NCBI RefSeq assembly: GCF_009729855.1
Contig: NZ_WODA01000002.1
Span: forward strand, 1 to 64,000
DNA length: 64,000 nucleotides
Reading direction: 5' to 3'
Source: Agromyces luteolus
Lineage (GTDB): Bacteria; Actinomycetota; Actinomycetes; Actinomycetales; Microbacteriaceae
Shown: piece after piece, positions 54,454 to 64,000 of the stretch
Numbering within the stretch: position 1 is the stretch's first letter
How the letters are laid out: each line of letters opens with the position of its first letter
The notes under the pieces: generated by a model
The model's input: only the letters and a program-made list of their open reading frames with translations
What the model was told of the DNA's origin: nothing
The model's database searches: none
Translations under genes and position numbers: made by a program

Positions 54454-55718
54454 CGCTCGACGGGGCGGAGCACCTCGAGGCCGCCGAGCCACGGGCGAAG
54501 CCCGTCGGGCACCACCACCGAGCCGTCGGCCTGCTGGTGCGTCTCGAGGATCGCGACGATCCACCGCGTCGTCGCGAGCGTGCCGTTCAGGGTCGCGACT
54601 GGCGCCGTCCTCCCGGTCCCGGTGCGGTGTCGGATGTCGAGGCGACGCGCCTGGAACGTCGTGCAGTTCGACGTCGACGTGAGCTCGCGGAACGCCTGCT
54701 GCGTCGGCACCCACGCCTCGACGTCGAACTTGCGGGCCGCGCTCGAGCCGAGGTCGCCCGCGGCGACGTCGATCACGCGGTACGCGAGGCCGAGCGCCTG
54801 CAGCATCTCCTCCTGCCAGGCGAGGAGCCGCTCGTGCTCCTCCTCCGCATCGGACGGGTCGACGTAGCTGAACATCTCGAGCTTGTCGAACTGGTGCACC
54901 CGGATGATGCCGCGCGTGTCCTTGCCGTGGCTGCCGGCCTCGCGGCGATAGCACGTCGACCAGCCCGCGTACCGGATGGGACCGGCCGAGAGGTCGAGGA
55001 TCTCGTCGGCGTGGTACCCGGCGAGCGCGACCTCGCTCGTGCCCGTGAGGTAGAGGTCGTCGGCCGGCAGGTGGTAGACCTCCTCGGCGTGCGCGCCGAG
55101 GAAGCCCGTGCCCTGCATGATCTCGGGGCGCACGAGCGTCGGCGTGATGAGCGGCGTGAAGCCGTTGCCGATCGCCTTGTCGAGGCCCATGTTCATGATC
55201 GCGAGCTGGAGGCGGGCGCCGACGCCCTTGAGGAAGTGGAACCGGGCGCCCGAGACCTTGGCCCCGCGCGCCATGTCGATGCCGTCCAGCAGTTCGCCGA
55301 TCTCGAGGTGGTCGCGCGGCTCGAAGCCGAACGCGGGGATCTCGCCCACCTCGCGGAGCACCTCGAAGTCCTCCTCGCCGCCCGCGGGGACGCCCTCGAT
55401 GACGACGTTGCCGATGCGCTGGACGGCGGTGGCGAACGCCTCCTCGGCGGCCGAGGCATCCGCATTTGCCTGCTTGACCTTCGCCGCGAGCTCCTGGGCC
55501 TGCGCGACGAGCGCCGCCTTCTCGTCCTTCGGGGCCTTCGCGACCTGCTTGCCGAACGCGTTCTGCTCGGCTCGCAGCGACTCGAACGCCGAGATCGCGG
55601 CCCGGCGTGCGGTGTCGGCGGCGACCGCGTCGTCGACGAAGGCCGGGGACTCGCCGCGCGCCTCCTGCGAGCGCTTGACCAGGTCGGGGTTCTCGCGGAG
55701 CAGCACGGGGTCGATCAC
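54450..55718 (-). CDS. serS: Seryl-tRNA synthetase
   Basis: This 422-residue class II synthetase charges tRNA-Ser. The N-terminal long coiled-coil arm (about 35-110; [34 protein letters not shown]) grips the long variable arm of tRNA-Ser. Motif 2 is [22 protein letters not shown], and motif 3 is [16 protein letters not shown]. The two tRNA-Ser genes in this window are its substrates. The GTG at 55718 is preceded by TACACT (55731-55726, minus) ending 7 bases before, implying a leaderless message. The HAD gene follows with a 4-bp overlap. Confidence 0.96.
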   Translation of the reverse strand: MIDPVLLRENPDLVKRSQEARGESPAFVDDAVAADTARRAAISAFESLRAEQNAFGKQVAKAPKDEKAALVAQAQELAAKVKQANADASAAEEAFATAVQRIGNVVIEGVPAGGEEDFEVLREVGEIPAFGFEPRDHLEIGELLDGIDMARGAKVSGARFHFLKGVGARLQLAIMNMGLDKAIGNGFTPLITPTLVRPEIMQGTGFLGAHAEEVYHLPADDLYLTGTSEVALAGYHADEILDLSAGPIRYAGWSTCYRREAGSHGKDTRGIIRVHQFDKLEMFSYVDPSDAEEEHERLLAWQEEMLQALGLAYRVIDVAAGDLGSSAARKFDVEAWVPTQQAFRELTSTSNCTTFQARRLDIRHRTGTGRTAPVATLNGTLATTRWIVAILETHQQADGSVVVPDGLRPWLGGLEVLRPVER

Positions 55719-55812
55719 CCGAGCAAGTGTAGCCGGGGCATCCGTCGGGCTCGGCGGCCGCGTTCAGCGCATCCTCGGGCTCCGGGCCGCACCCATGCCC
55801 TAGATTCGACGC

Positions 55813-56823
55813 ATGAGTGCGGGCGAGACCGAGCAGGCGGATGCCGCGGGCGGCGAGCGACGCGTCGCGGTCGTCTTCAATCCGGTGAAGCAGGGCGTCG
55901 ACCAGCTCCGGCCGGTGGTCGACGAGCTGACGGCCGAGCACGGCTACGCCGCGGCGGAGTGGATCGAGACGACCGAGGACGACCCGGGGACCGGCCAGGC
56001 GCGCGAAGCGCGCGAGAAGGGCGTCGACCTCATCATCGCCGCGGGCGGCGACGGCACCGTGCGCGCGATCGCCGAGGGGCTCGACGGCGAGCAGATCCCG
56101 GTCGGCATCGTGCCGCTCGGCACGGGCAACCTCTTCGCGCGCAACATCGGGATCCCGGTCAACGACATCCCGGGCGCTGCGAAGCTGGCCTTCACGGGCC
56201 GCGATCGGGCCGTCGACGTGCTGCGCGCCAGGGTGCGTCGCGAGGACGACTCGACCGAGACCGAGGTGTCGCTCGTCATGAGCGGCATCGGCATCGACGC
56301 GGCCATGATCGCGAACACCGACTCCGACCTGAAGAAGCGGGTGGGCTGGCTGGCCTACGTCGACGCCGGGCTCCGCGCCATCCCGAACTCGGAGCCGTTC
56401 CGGGTCGCCCACCGCATGGACGACGGACGCACGCACCGCTCGAAGGTCTCGAGCATCCTCGTCGCGAACCTCGGCTACCTTCCGGGCAACATCGAGCTGA
56501 TCCCCGACGCCGAGATCGACGACGGCAGGCTCGACGTCGTGCGGCTGCAGCCGCGCAACGTCTGGGAGTGGCTCATGGTCTGGCGCCGCGTCGCGTGGGA
56601 GAACCGGGTGCTGCGCAAGTCGGCTCTCGGGCGCCAGCTCATCGACCTGACGGGCGGGAACAAGCGCCGCGAGGTGGTCTACTCCAGCGGCGCCAAGATC
56701 GACCTCGTCATCGACGGCGGCCCGCAGGAGTTCGAGATCGACGGCGAGGAGATGGGCACGATCACCGCGGCGCGATTCACGATCGAGCCGAAGTCGCTCG
56801 TCGTGCGGGTCAAGGAGCAGTAG
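55813..56823 (+). CDS. Diacylglycerol kinase-family lipid kinase
   Basis: This 336-residue enzyme of the DgkB/YegS type (diacylglycerol kinase catalytic domain) phosphorylates a lipid or sphingoid base with ATP. The ATP-binding motif is LIIAAGGDGTVRAIAEGL. The conserved GIVPLGTGNLFARNIGIP and the second domain (about 145-330) match the family. Substrate is uncertain (diacylglycerol or phosphatidylglycerol-related lipids). TAGATT at 55801-55806 ends 6 bases before the ATG, predicting a leaderless message. Its 3' end overlaps the convergent membrane-protein gene by 14 bp. Confidence 0.88.
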   Translation: MSAGETEQADAAGGERRVAVVFNPVKQGVDQLRPVVDELTAEHGYAAAEWIETTEDDPGTGQAREAREKGVDLIIAAGGDGTVRAIAEGLDGEQIPVGIVPLGTGNLFARNIGIPVNDIPGAAKLAFTGRDRAVDVLRARVRREDDSTETEVSLVMSGIGIDAAMIANTDSDLKKRVGWLAYVDAGLRAIPNSEPFRVAHRMDDGRTHRSKVSSILVANLGYLPGNIELIPDAEIDDGRLDVVRLQPRNVWEWLMVWRRVAWENRVLRKSALGRQLIDLTGGNKRREVVYSSGAKIDLVIDGGPQEFEIDGEEMGTITAARFTIEPKSLVVRVKEQ

Positions 56824-57130
56824 GGGCGGCAGGGCCGCCCTCGTCGGCGGCGCGGGCCCGGCGCAGCGCGACGAGTCGCGCGCCGACGAGGAGCGGCAGC
56901 CCCACGAGGGCCCCGAGGATGGCCGACGCTGCCGCACCGGAGAGCAGGTACGGCAGCGTCGCCATCAGGTAGGCGCGTCGCTGGGCGTCCGGGTCGCCGT
57001 CAACGAACACGGCGCCGGAGTCCGCCTGGACGATCCACGACGTCATGGTCCAGAGCACGACGAGGCCGGCCGCGCCCAGCACGACCAGCGCGATCACGTG
57101 CGGCGAGCGCAGCGCGCGGCCGACCTCCAT
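56810..57130 (-). CDS. Small two-helix membrane protein, unknown
   Basis: This 106-residue protein has helices at about 12-32 (VIALVVLGAAGLVVLWTMTSWIV) and about 60-90. The extracytoplasmic loop between them contains GAVFVDGDPDAQRRAYLMATLP. Basic C-terminal tail. I recognise no family. Its ATG overlaps the stop of the upstream gene (TGATG), so it is the third gene of a pheA-associated operon. It overlaps the 3' end of the diacylglycerol kinase gene by 14 bp on the opposite strand. Confidence 0.65.
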   Translation of the reverse strand: MEVGRALRSPHVIALVVLGAAGLVVLWTMTSWIVQADSGAVFVDGDPDAQRRAYLMATLPYLLSGAAASAILGALVGLPLLVGARLVALRRARAADEGGPAAPTAP

Positions 57131-57780
57131 CAGCCGACTCCTCCGTCGCCCGCGCGCACGGCGGCCGGTCGGAGCCGGCGGATGCCGTCGAGAACGGTGA
57201 GGATGGCGATGCCGACCACGGCCGAGCCGAGCAGGGGCGGGCCCGCCACGTACGCGAACGAGCGGAGGGCGAGCTCCCCGGAGGCCTGTCGGGGCGCGGC
57301 GAACGGGTCCTGACCCACGATCATCCACACCGCCCAGACCCCGACGAGGAAGGCGACCGCGACGGCGCTCCAGGCGACCCCGAACGCGATGCGCATGATG
57401 CGGTCGGCGTCGGCGTGCGCTGCGGCCGCGGGCGGCGCGGCGAGCGGTGGCGCCGCGTCGGACGCGGTGTCCGGTCGCGCGGCGTCGGGCGCGGCGGCCG
57501 GCGGCGCGGCGTCGGGCGGCGCGTCCGCGGACGGTACGTCCGAGGGCCGTGCGTCCGCGGGTCGGGCCGCCGCCGGCTCCGGAGCCGGTCCGTCCGCGGG
57601 AGCGGCGCCGGATCCGAGGACGGGAGTCGGGCCGGCGCCCTCGGCGGGCGCATCGCCACCGGACCGGCCGGGTTCCGTGGAGTCGTCGGCCGTGGCATCC
57701 GTCGGCCGCCCCGACCAGCCGCGCTGGAACCGCGGATCGAAGCGCGGATCGAACTGCGGCTCCGTCGCCGGCTCGGTCAT
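57130..57780 (-). CDS. Pro/Ala-rich protein with two C-terminal membrane helices
   Basis: This 216-residue protein has a long disordered N-terminal region (about 1-125) rich in Pro, Ala, Asp and Gly, with PQFDPRFDPRFQRGWSGRP near the start. Two membrane helices follow (about 130-155 and 180-200). The FDPRF repeat pattern is a recurring N-terminal feature in Microbacteriaceae membrane proteins of unknown role. It starts 5 bp after the pheA stop and overlaps the next gene, so the three are probably co-transcribed. The GC-rich low-complexity part is in frame and not a frameshift. Confidence 0.7.
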   Translation of the reverse strand: MTEPATEPQFDPRFDPRFQRGWSGRPTDATADDSTEPGRSGGDAPAEGAGPTPVLGSGAAPADGPAPEPAAARPADARPSDVPSADAPPDAAPPAAAPDAARPDTASDAAPPLAAPPAAAAHADADRIMRIAFGVAWSAVAVAFLVGVWAVWMIVGQDPFAAPRQASGELALRSFAYVAGPPLLGSAVVGIAILTVLDGIRRLRPAAVRAGDGGVG

Positions 57781-57785
57781 GGGGC

Positions 57786-58745
57786 TCAGTCCTCCTCGGG
57801 CTCGCCGCTCAGGATGCCGCGCAGCCAGTCGCGCGCCTCGATGAAGATCTCGTCGTCGTACTTCGAGTGGTACTCGACCTCGCGCCGGTCGGCGCGCGCG
57901 TAGGAGCCGAGGAAGATCACCTTCGGGCTGAACCGCCGCAGGCCGAGGAGCGAGTCGTACACGCGCTCGTCCTCGACGTGGCCGTCGAGGTCGATGACGA
58001 ACCGGTAGCGGCCCATCTCGTCGCCGATCGGCCGCGACTGGAGCAGCGACATGTTGACGCCGCGCGTCGAGAACTGCTCGAGCATCGCCAGCAGCGAGCC
58101 CGGCTCGTCGTCGGGCAGCTCGACGATGACGCTCGTCTTGTCGGCGCCCGTGCGCGCGGGGATGCTCCGCGACCGGCTGACCAGCACGAAACGGGTCATG
58201 GCGTTCGGGTTGTCGCCGATCGACTCCGCGAGCACCTCGACGTCGAGGTGGTCGACGATGCCGGGCGGGGCGACCGCGGCATCCGCCAGGCCGTTCTCGA
58301 AGAGGGATGCCGCGGCCTGCACGTTGCTCGTCGCCGGCAGGTGGGCGTGGTCGGGGAGCTCGCGCTCGAGCCATCCGCGGGACTGCGCGTACGCGACCGG
58401 ATGGGCGTTCACGACGCGCACCTCGTCGAGCCGCGTGCCGGGGCGTGCGACGAGGACGAAGTTCACGGGGACGAGGTACTCGCCGATGATGCGGAGGCCG
58501 GCGACCGTCGCGAGCGCGTCCTGCGTCGCGGACACTCCGCCGTCGACCGAGTTCTCGATCGCGATCATCGCCGCGGTCGAGCGCCCGTCGACGACGTCGG
58601 CGAGGGCCTCCCCCACGTTGTTCACGCTGCGCCAGTGCTTGCCCGCGGCCTCGTGCACCTGCTTCAGCGCGGCCTCGGTGAACGTCCCGGCCGGCCCGAG
58701 GTACGAGTACGTCTCGTCGGGGCGTGGCTGCGCGGCATCCGTCAT
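57786..58745 (-). CDS. pheA: Prephenate dehydratase
   Basis: This 319-residue enzyme converts prephenate to phenylpyruvate in phenylalanine synthesis. The catalytic prephenate dehydratase domain (about 10-195) contains YLGPAGTFTEAAL, AIENSVDGGVSATQDAL and a TRF motif (NAMTRFVLVSR). The ACT domain (about 208-285; PDDEPGSLLAMLEQFSTRGV, LQSRP) mediates feedback by phenylalanine. No chorismate mutase domain is fused, as usual in Actinobacteria. The minus-strand TAGGCT (58757-58752) ends 6 bases before the ATG, so it is leaderless. It heads a small operon with two membrane proteins. Confidence 0.95.
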   Translation of the reverse strand: MTDAAQPRPDETYSYLGPAGTFTEAALKQVHEAAGKHWRSVNNVGEALADVVDGRSTAAMIAIENSVDGGVSATQDALATVAGLRIIGEYLVPVNFVLVARPGTRLDEVRVVNAHPVAYAQSRGWLERELPDHAHLPATSNVQAAASLFENGLADAAVAPPGIVDHLDVEVLAESIGDNPNAMTRFVLVSRSRSIPARTGADKTSVIVELPDDEPGSLLAMLEQFSTRGVNMSLLQSRPIGDEMGRYRFVIDLDGHVEDERVYDSLLGLRRFSPKVIFLGSYARADRREVEYHSKYDDEIFIEARDWLRGILSGEPEED

Positions 58746-58829
58746 GCCGCAAGCCTACGGCGCGCGATCGACGTGTTTCGGGGAGCCGTCGCGTGCCGGC
58801 GGGGCAGAATGCATCGAGGGGGTGACGGC

Positions 58830-60116
58830 ATGACGACGACGGATGCCGCGGCCGCGCGCCGCGCGGTGCCGACCGACGAGGAGCGGCGCATCGCGCTGCG
58901 GCGCATGAAGCGCATCGCCCTCGGCCTGCTGCTCGCGGCCGCCGCGGTGTTCGCGGTCGCGTTCCCGCTGCAGGAGACCGTGCCGTGGATGGGCTTCGTG
59001 CGAGCGGCGGCCGAGGGCGCCATGGTGGGCGCGATCGCCGACTGGTTCGCGGTCACGGCGCTGTTCCGCCATCCGCTCGGGTTGCCGATCCCGCACACCG
59101 CGATCATCCCGCGCCGCAAGGACGAGATCGGCGCCACGCTCGGCGCCTTCGTCGAGGAGGAGTTCCTCTCCGAGGCCGTCGTGACCGGCAAGCTGCGCTC
59201 GATGGGCATCGCGCGGCGGCTCGGCGAGTGGCTGCGCGAACCCGAGAACGCCGAGCGGGTCACCGCCGAGGCATCCGTCGCCGGACGCGGCGTGCTCGCC
59301 CTGCTCGGCGACGACGACGTGGCCGACGTCATCGAGCAGCTCGCCCGGCGCCACCTGCTGGAGCCCGAGTGGGGCCCGGCGATCGGGCGGGTCGGAGCGC
59401 GCCTCGTCGCGGCCGACCAGCAGCGCGCGGCGGTCGACGCCGTGCTCGAGAAGGTCGAGACGTGGCTGGCCGCGCATCCGGAGGCGTTCGGCACGATGGT
59501 CTCGAGCCGGCTGCCGAAGTGGGTGCCCGGCTTCGTCGGCGGACTCGTCGACGACCGGGCGTACCGCGAGGTGCTCGCGTTCGCGCGGTCCGTGCGCGAG
59601 GAGCCGCGGCATCCGCTTCGCCTCGCGATCGACCGCTGGCTCGCCGAGGTCGCCGACGACCTGCAGCACGACCCCGCGATGATCGAGCGCATCGAGCGGC
59701 TGAAGCTCGACCTCGTCGAGAGCCCGCGGCTGCGCGAGTTCGCGGGCGAGGTGTGGGACTCGGTGAAGGTCTCGCTCGCCGCGTCGCTCGAGGACCCGGC
59801 GAGCGAGCTGCGCGCGGGCGTGCGCTCGGCGCTCATGGAGGTCGGGGCGCGCCTCGCGACCGACGAGGAGCTCGCCGCGAAGGTCGATGCCTGGGTGACG
59901 GATGCCGCGGCCTACGTCGTCGGCCGGTACCGCCACGAGATCGCGGGCGTCATCACCGAGACCGTCGAGCGGTGGGACCCGACCGAGACGACCGAGAAGA
60001 TCGAGCTCCAGGTCGGGCGCGACCTCCAGTTCATCCGGATCAACGGAACGGTCGTCGGTGCGCTCGCGGGGCTCGCCATCCACTCGATCGCGACCGCGGT
60101 CGGCGCCCTCGTCTGA
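58830..60116 (+). CDS. DUF445-family membrane-associated protein
   Basis: This 428-residue protein has an N-terminal helix (about 28-48) and a second hydrophobic segment (about 52-75; [25 protein letters not shown]). A long helical DUF445 body of unknown role follows, ending in a short C-terminal helix ([21 protein letters not shown]). The motif [23 protein letters not shown] is typical. The family is widespread and may act at the membrane; function is unknown. Start codons MTTTDAAAA include the GGATGCC word. It is divergent from pheA. Confidence 0.85.
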   Translation: MTTTDAAAARRAVPTDEERRIALRRMKRIALGLLLAAAAVFAVAFPLQETVPWMGFVRAAAEGAMVGAIADWFAVTALFRHPLGLPIPHTAIIPRRKDEIGATLGAFVEEEFLSEAVVTGKLRSMGIARRLGEWLREPENAERVTAEASVAGRGVLALLGDDDVADVIEQLARRHLLEPEWGPAIGRVGARLVAADQQRAAVDAVLEKVETWLAAHPEAFGTMVSSRLPKWVPGFVGGLVDDRAYREVLAFARSVREEPRHPLRLAIDRWLAEVADDLQHDPAMIERIERLKLDLVESPRLREFAGEVWDSVKVSLAASLEDPASELRAGVRSALMEVGARLATDEELAAKVDAWVTDAAAYVVGRYRHEIAGVITETVERWDPTETTEKIELQVGRDLQFIRINGTVVGALAGLAIHSIATAVGALV

Positions 60117-60174
60117 CCTCCGAGCCTGCCGTGAGGGGGTGTCGCGCGACAGGCGTGCGCGGCAGGATGGGGGC

Positions 60175-61806
<1,632 letters not shown>

Positions 61807-61910
61807 CCGCCGCCCGGCCACGGCAGCGTGGCGCGGCAGCGGGGCAGGGCAGACTGCGCACCCGCTGTCAAGCCTGAGCGCGGGGTGACCCGTGTGCCTA
61901 CCATGGCGTC

Positions 61911-62621
61911 GTGACCAACCTCGTCGTGATCCCGTGGCGGCCGGCGCCGTCCCGGCTGGCCGCCTTCGAGCGCGTCCTCGCCTGGTACCGCACCGAACTC
62001 CCCGAGTTCCGCATCGAGACGATCGACAGCGACGACGACGTGTTCGTGCTCGCGCGCACGCGGAACCTCGCCGTCGCTCGCCTCGCCGACCCCGACGACG
62101 TCGTCGTGATCAACGACGCCGACACGCTGCCCGATCCCGGTCCGCTCCGCGTGGCGGTCGCCGCGGCCGCGGTGAGCGGTCGGGTGCACCTGCCGTACAC
62201 GACGTACCGCTGGCTGGGCCCCGAGGGGACGGCCGACCTCGAGGCCGGCGTCGGGCTCGGCGACTGCGCGCACGTCCTCGTCCACGGCGCCTGCTCCGGG
62301 GTGTACGTCACCACGGCGCGGACCTGGGCGGCGCACGGCGGCCAGGACGAGCGGTTCCGCGGGTGGGGCTACGAGGACTCCGCGTGGCGGCTCGCGCACG
62401 AGACCCTCCTCGGCGCACCGCCGAATCGGCACGAGGGGGCCGTGCACGCGCTCTCGCACGAGCCCGAGGTCCGCGCCGGCGAGCAGTACGACCGGAACGC
62501 CGCGCTGATGGAGCGCTACCGCGCGGCCGCCGGCGACGTCGACGCGATGGCGGCGCTCGTCGCGGAGGGTCAGGCCGAGAGGGCCTCGAACGCGACCTCC
62601 GGGCCGGGTCTCGCGGCCTGA
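61911..62621 (+). CDS. GT2-like glycosyltransferase with galactosyltransferase-type C-terminal motif
   Basis: This 236-residue protein has a GT-A fold. It shows the DxD region VVINDADTLPDPGP and the C-terminal GWGYEDSAWRLAHE motif found in the N-terminal domain of galactosyltransferases (GT7/GT27-like). It probably transfers a sugar to a cell-envelope acceptor; donor and acceptor are unknown. GTG 61911 follows TACCAT (61899-61904) by 6 bases, implying a leaderless message. It overlaps the convergent GT1 gene by 52 bp at the 3' end. Confidence 0.8.
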   Translation: MTNLVVIPWRPAPSRLAAFERVLAWYRTELPEFRIETIDSDDDVFVLARTRNLAVARLADPDDVVVINDADTLPDPGPLRVAVAAAAVSGRVHLPYTTYRWLGPEGTADLEAGVGLGDCAHVLVHGACSGVYVTTARTWAAHGGQDERFRGWGYEDSAWRLAHETLLGAPPNRHEGAVHALSHEPEVRAGEQYDRNAALMERYRAAAGDVDAMAALVAEGQAERASNATSGPGLAA

Positions 62622-63865
62622 GCCGCCGCCGTCGCATCCAGTCGCGCTCGGTCCGAAACCGGCAGGTCGAGCACGCGACGGATCGCGTCGGCGAGGTCCC
62701 GCGCCGTCGCCGCGTTCGGGTCGAGGGCGACGCCGAAGCCGGCGGCCTCCACGGCGGCCGCGCCGGCGAACTGGTCGGTCGAGAACGGGAGCACGACGAG
62801 CGGGACGCCCGCGCCGATCGCCTCGGTGACGGAGTTGTTCCCGCCGTGCGTCACCGCCGCCGAGGCTGCGGCGAGGAGCCGCACCTGCGGCAGGTACGGG
62901 CGGACGAGCCAATCCGACGGGACGGCGCCCAACTCGGCGGCATCGGTCGAACCGGTCGCGACGGCCGCGCGCACCCCGACCAGGCGGAGCGCCTCCGCGA
63001 CGCGCGCGAGGACGTCGCCGCGGACCGACAGGAAGCTGCCGAAGCTCACGTAGGCGAACGGCCGGCCCTGCGCGAGCCACGCCTCGACGTCGGCGTCCTC
63101 GGCCTCCGAACGGCGCGCCGATCCGAGGAACCGATGGGTCGGCAGGAGTCGGCGTCGGGCGTCGTCGACCAGCTCGGTCGGGTAGTTGTAGAGCACGAGG
63201 GGGCCGTGCTCGGCGAAGGCGTCCTCGACGGGCCGATGGCCGGGGTCGAGCTCGGTCGCCGCGCGGTTCCATTCCTCGGTGAACCGCTCCGAGACCCGCC
63301 GGCACAGGCGGCGGAGGTCCTCCAGGCCGCTCGGGTCGGGGTCGAACGCGGACGGCCACGCGGGCGGCACGCCGTAGAGCTCGTCGCCCACCGGCAGCGC
63401 CGTCGGGTGTCCGAGCACGACGTCGCCGTGCGACGTCCCGGCGCCCAGCAGCCCGAGGCGCGCGCTGAACGCCAGGTGGTCGACGATGACGTGGTCCGGC
63501 ACCAGGTCGTCCACGATGCGCCGGGTGGCGCGCGCCCGCCCGACCGGGTCCCACATGAGGTCAGTCAGCCGCTCCTCCGCCTGGTACCGGAGGGTCGCGA
63601 GCGCGCCCTCCTCCGTCGCGCGGAAGAACCCCCGCAACGACGCGCCCTCGTCGGGCGGCTGCTCCCCCGCGGCGATGACCCCGGGGTTGGAGCCGCGGCC
63701 GAGCCGCAGGTCGCGGCGCTCGAACCCGAACGCCTCCACGATTCCCGCGGTGGCGGGACCGGTCGCCACCACGACGCGCTCGCCCCGATCGCGCCACGCC
63801 GTCGCGAGGGTCGCGAGCGGAAGCAGGTGGGACGCGTAGTCCGGGCTGATCACGAGGAGCGTCAT
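62570..63865 (-). CDS. GT1-family glycosyltransferase (MGT/UGT-like)
   Basis: This 431-residue GT-B enzyme resembles macrolide/UDP-sugar glycosyltransferases. The C-terminal nucleotide-sugar domain shows FAYVSFGSFLSVRGDVLARVAEAL, RPYLPQVRLLAAASAAVTHGGNNSVTEAIGAGVPLVVLPFSTDQF, in which HGG, the acidic and the Asp-Gln residues are typical. The N-terminal domain (about 1-210) is the acceptor site. The acceptor could be a lipid or natural product. Its ATG overlaps the stop of the upstream glycosyltransferase by 4 bp. The last 17 codons overlap the convergent gene. Confidence 0.85.
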   Translation of the reverse strand: MTLLVISPDYASHLLPLATLATAWRDRGERVVVATGPATAGIVEAFGFERRDLRLGRGSNPGVIAAGEQPPDEGASLRGFFRATEEGALATLRYQAEERLTDLMWDPVGRARATRRIVDDLVPDHVIVDHLAFSARLGLLGAGTSHGDVVLGHPTALPVGDELYGVPPAWPSAFDPDPSGLEDLRRLCRRVSERFTEEWNRAATELDPGHRPVEDAFAEHGPLVLYNYPTELVDDARRRLLPTHRFLGSARRSEAEDADVEAWLAQGRPFAYVSFGSFLSVRGDVLARVAEALRLVGVRAAVATGSTDAAELGAVPSDWLVRPYLPQVRLLAAASAAVTHGGNNSVTEAIGAGVPLVVLPFSTDQFAGAAAVEAAGFGVALDPNAATARDLADAIRRVLDLPVSDRARLDATAAAQAARPGPEVAFEALSA

Positions 63866-64000
63866 CGCGATCGTTCCGCGGATTCCAGCAGGGTGGCCTC
63901 GTCGCGGACGACGGTTCGATACACCTCGGCGAGCACCCGCGCCATCCGCTGGACCGTGAAGCGATCGCGCACCATCGCGCGCGACCGCTCGGCCCGTTGG
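63862..64000 (-). CDS. Glycosyltransferase, C-terminal fragment (cut by window end)
   Basis: Only the last ~45 residues are present; the sequence reads ...QRAERSRAMVRDRFTVQRM... and then VLAEVYRTVVRDEA... This tail resembles the C-terminus of GT4-family glycosyltransferases (a basic stretch, then RFTVQRMARVLAEVYR). The stop overlaps the ATG of the next gene (ATGA), so the two glycosyltransferases are coupled. The 5' part lies beyond the window. Confidence 0.65.
   Translation of the reverse strand, partial: QRAERSRAMVRDRFTVQRMARVLAEVYRTVVRDEATLLESAERSR

Overview
The window is about 72% GC with dense, bidirectional coding, frequent GTG starts and many genes read from a start codon lying 6-8 bases after a TANNNT -10 box. 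That, the gene content (mycobacterial-type LigD with Ku, a 32-residue bS22-like ribosomal protein, LCP cell-wall ligases, the DUF7882 family) and a very common GGATGCC/GGCATCC word all point to an actinobacterium of the family Microbacteriaceae. Agromyces or a close relative is my guess; the genus is not proven. No phage, transposase or CRISPR array is visible. The region looks chromosomal, with a few accessory cassettes.

Layout. 1-391: noncoding, with what looks like the leader of an rRNA operon lying off the left edge. 392-5320 (minus): System II cytochrome c maturation operon (histidine phosphatase, tlpA/resA, ccdA, resB, ccsB), with copies of a family-specific palindromic repeat inserted in it. 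5427-12356: archaeal-type aspartyl-tRNA synthetase, CPA1 antiporter, glutaredoxin-like protein, bS22, a GNAT enzyme, a DUF1772 protein, an ArsR regulator and the trkH-trkA potassium uptake pair. 12446-20498: ABC exporter, rlmC, proC, a CDF metal exporter with a glutamine amidotransferase, tadA and upp. 20499-22620: a long noncoding region with a Cys-rich upstream ORF before a winged-helix regulator, a candidate small RNA, and a MarR regulator.

22649-30588: S41 peptidase, small acetyltransferase, DUF998 membrane protein, GH15 trehalase/glucoamylase and a divergent amylosucrase. 30690-39750: tRNA-Arg, then a genome-maintenance and stress block with three DUF7882 paralogues, an SRPBCC protein, a GSP39-like dehydrogenase, a Rho-N/SAP-like small protein, topoisomerase IB, a fatty acid desaturase without a normal start codon, LigD and Ku. 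39775-43021: lipoprotein, a TetR regulator divergent from a DUF4386 protein with two clear operators, and a ClbS/DfsB-like protein. 43031-49481: glgX/treX-treY-treZ operon, each gene overlapping the next by 4 bases, making trehalose from glycogen. 49673-53518: lipoprotein, two tRNA-Ser genes and two LCP ligases. 53641-64000: HAD phosphatase, serS, diacylglycerol kinase, small membrane proteins with pheA, a DUF445 protein, phosphoglucomutase and three glycosyltransferases, the last cut by the window end.

Connections. Carbon storage is a recurring theme: amylosucrase and phosphoglucomutase feed glucan, GlgX/TreX debranches it, TreY and TreZ turn it into trehalose, and the GH15 enzyme can hydrolyse trehalose or glucan ends. 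LigD, Ku and topoisomerase IB sit with stress proteins and the three DUF7882 genes. That is the most interesting candidate for an undescribed functional association here.
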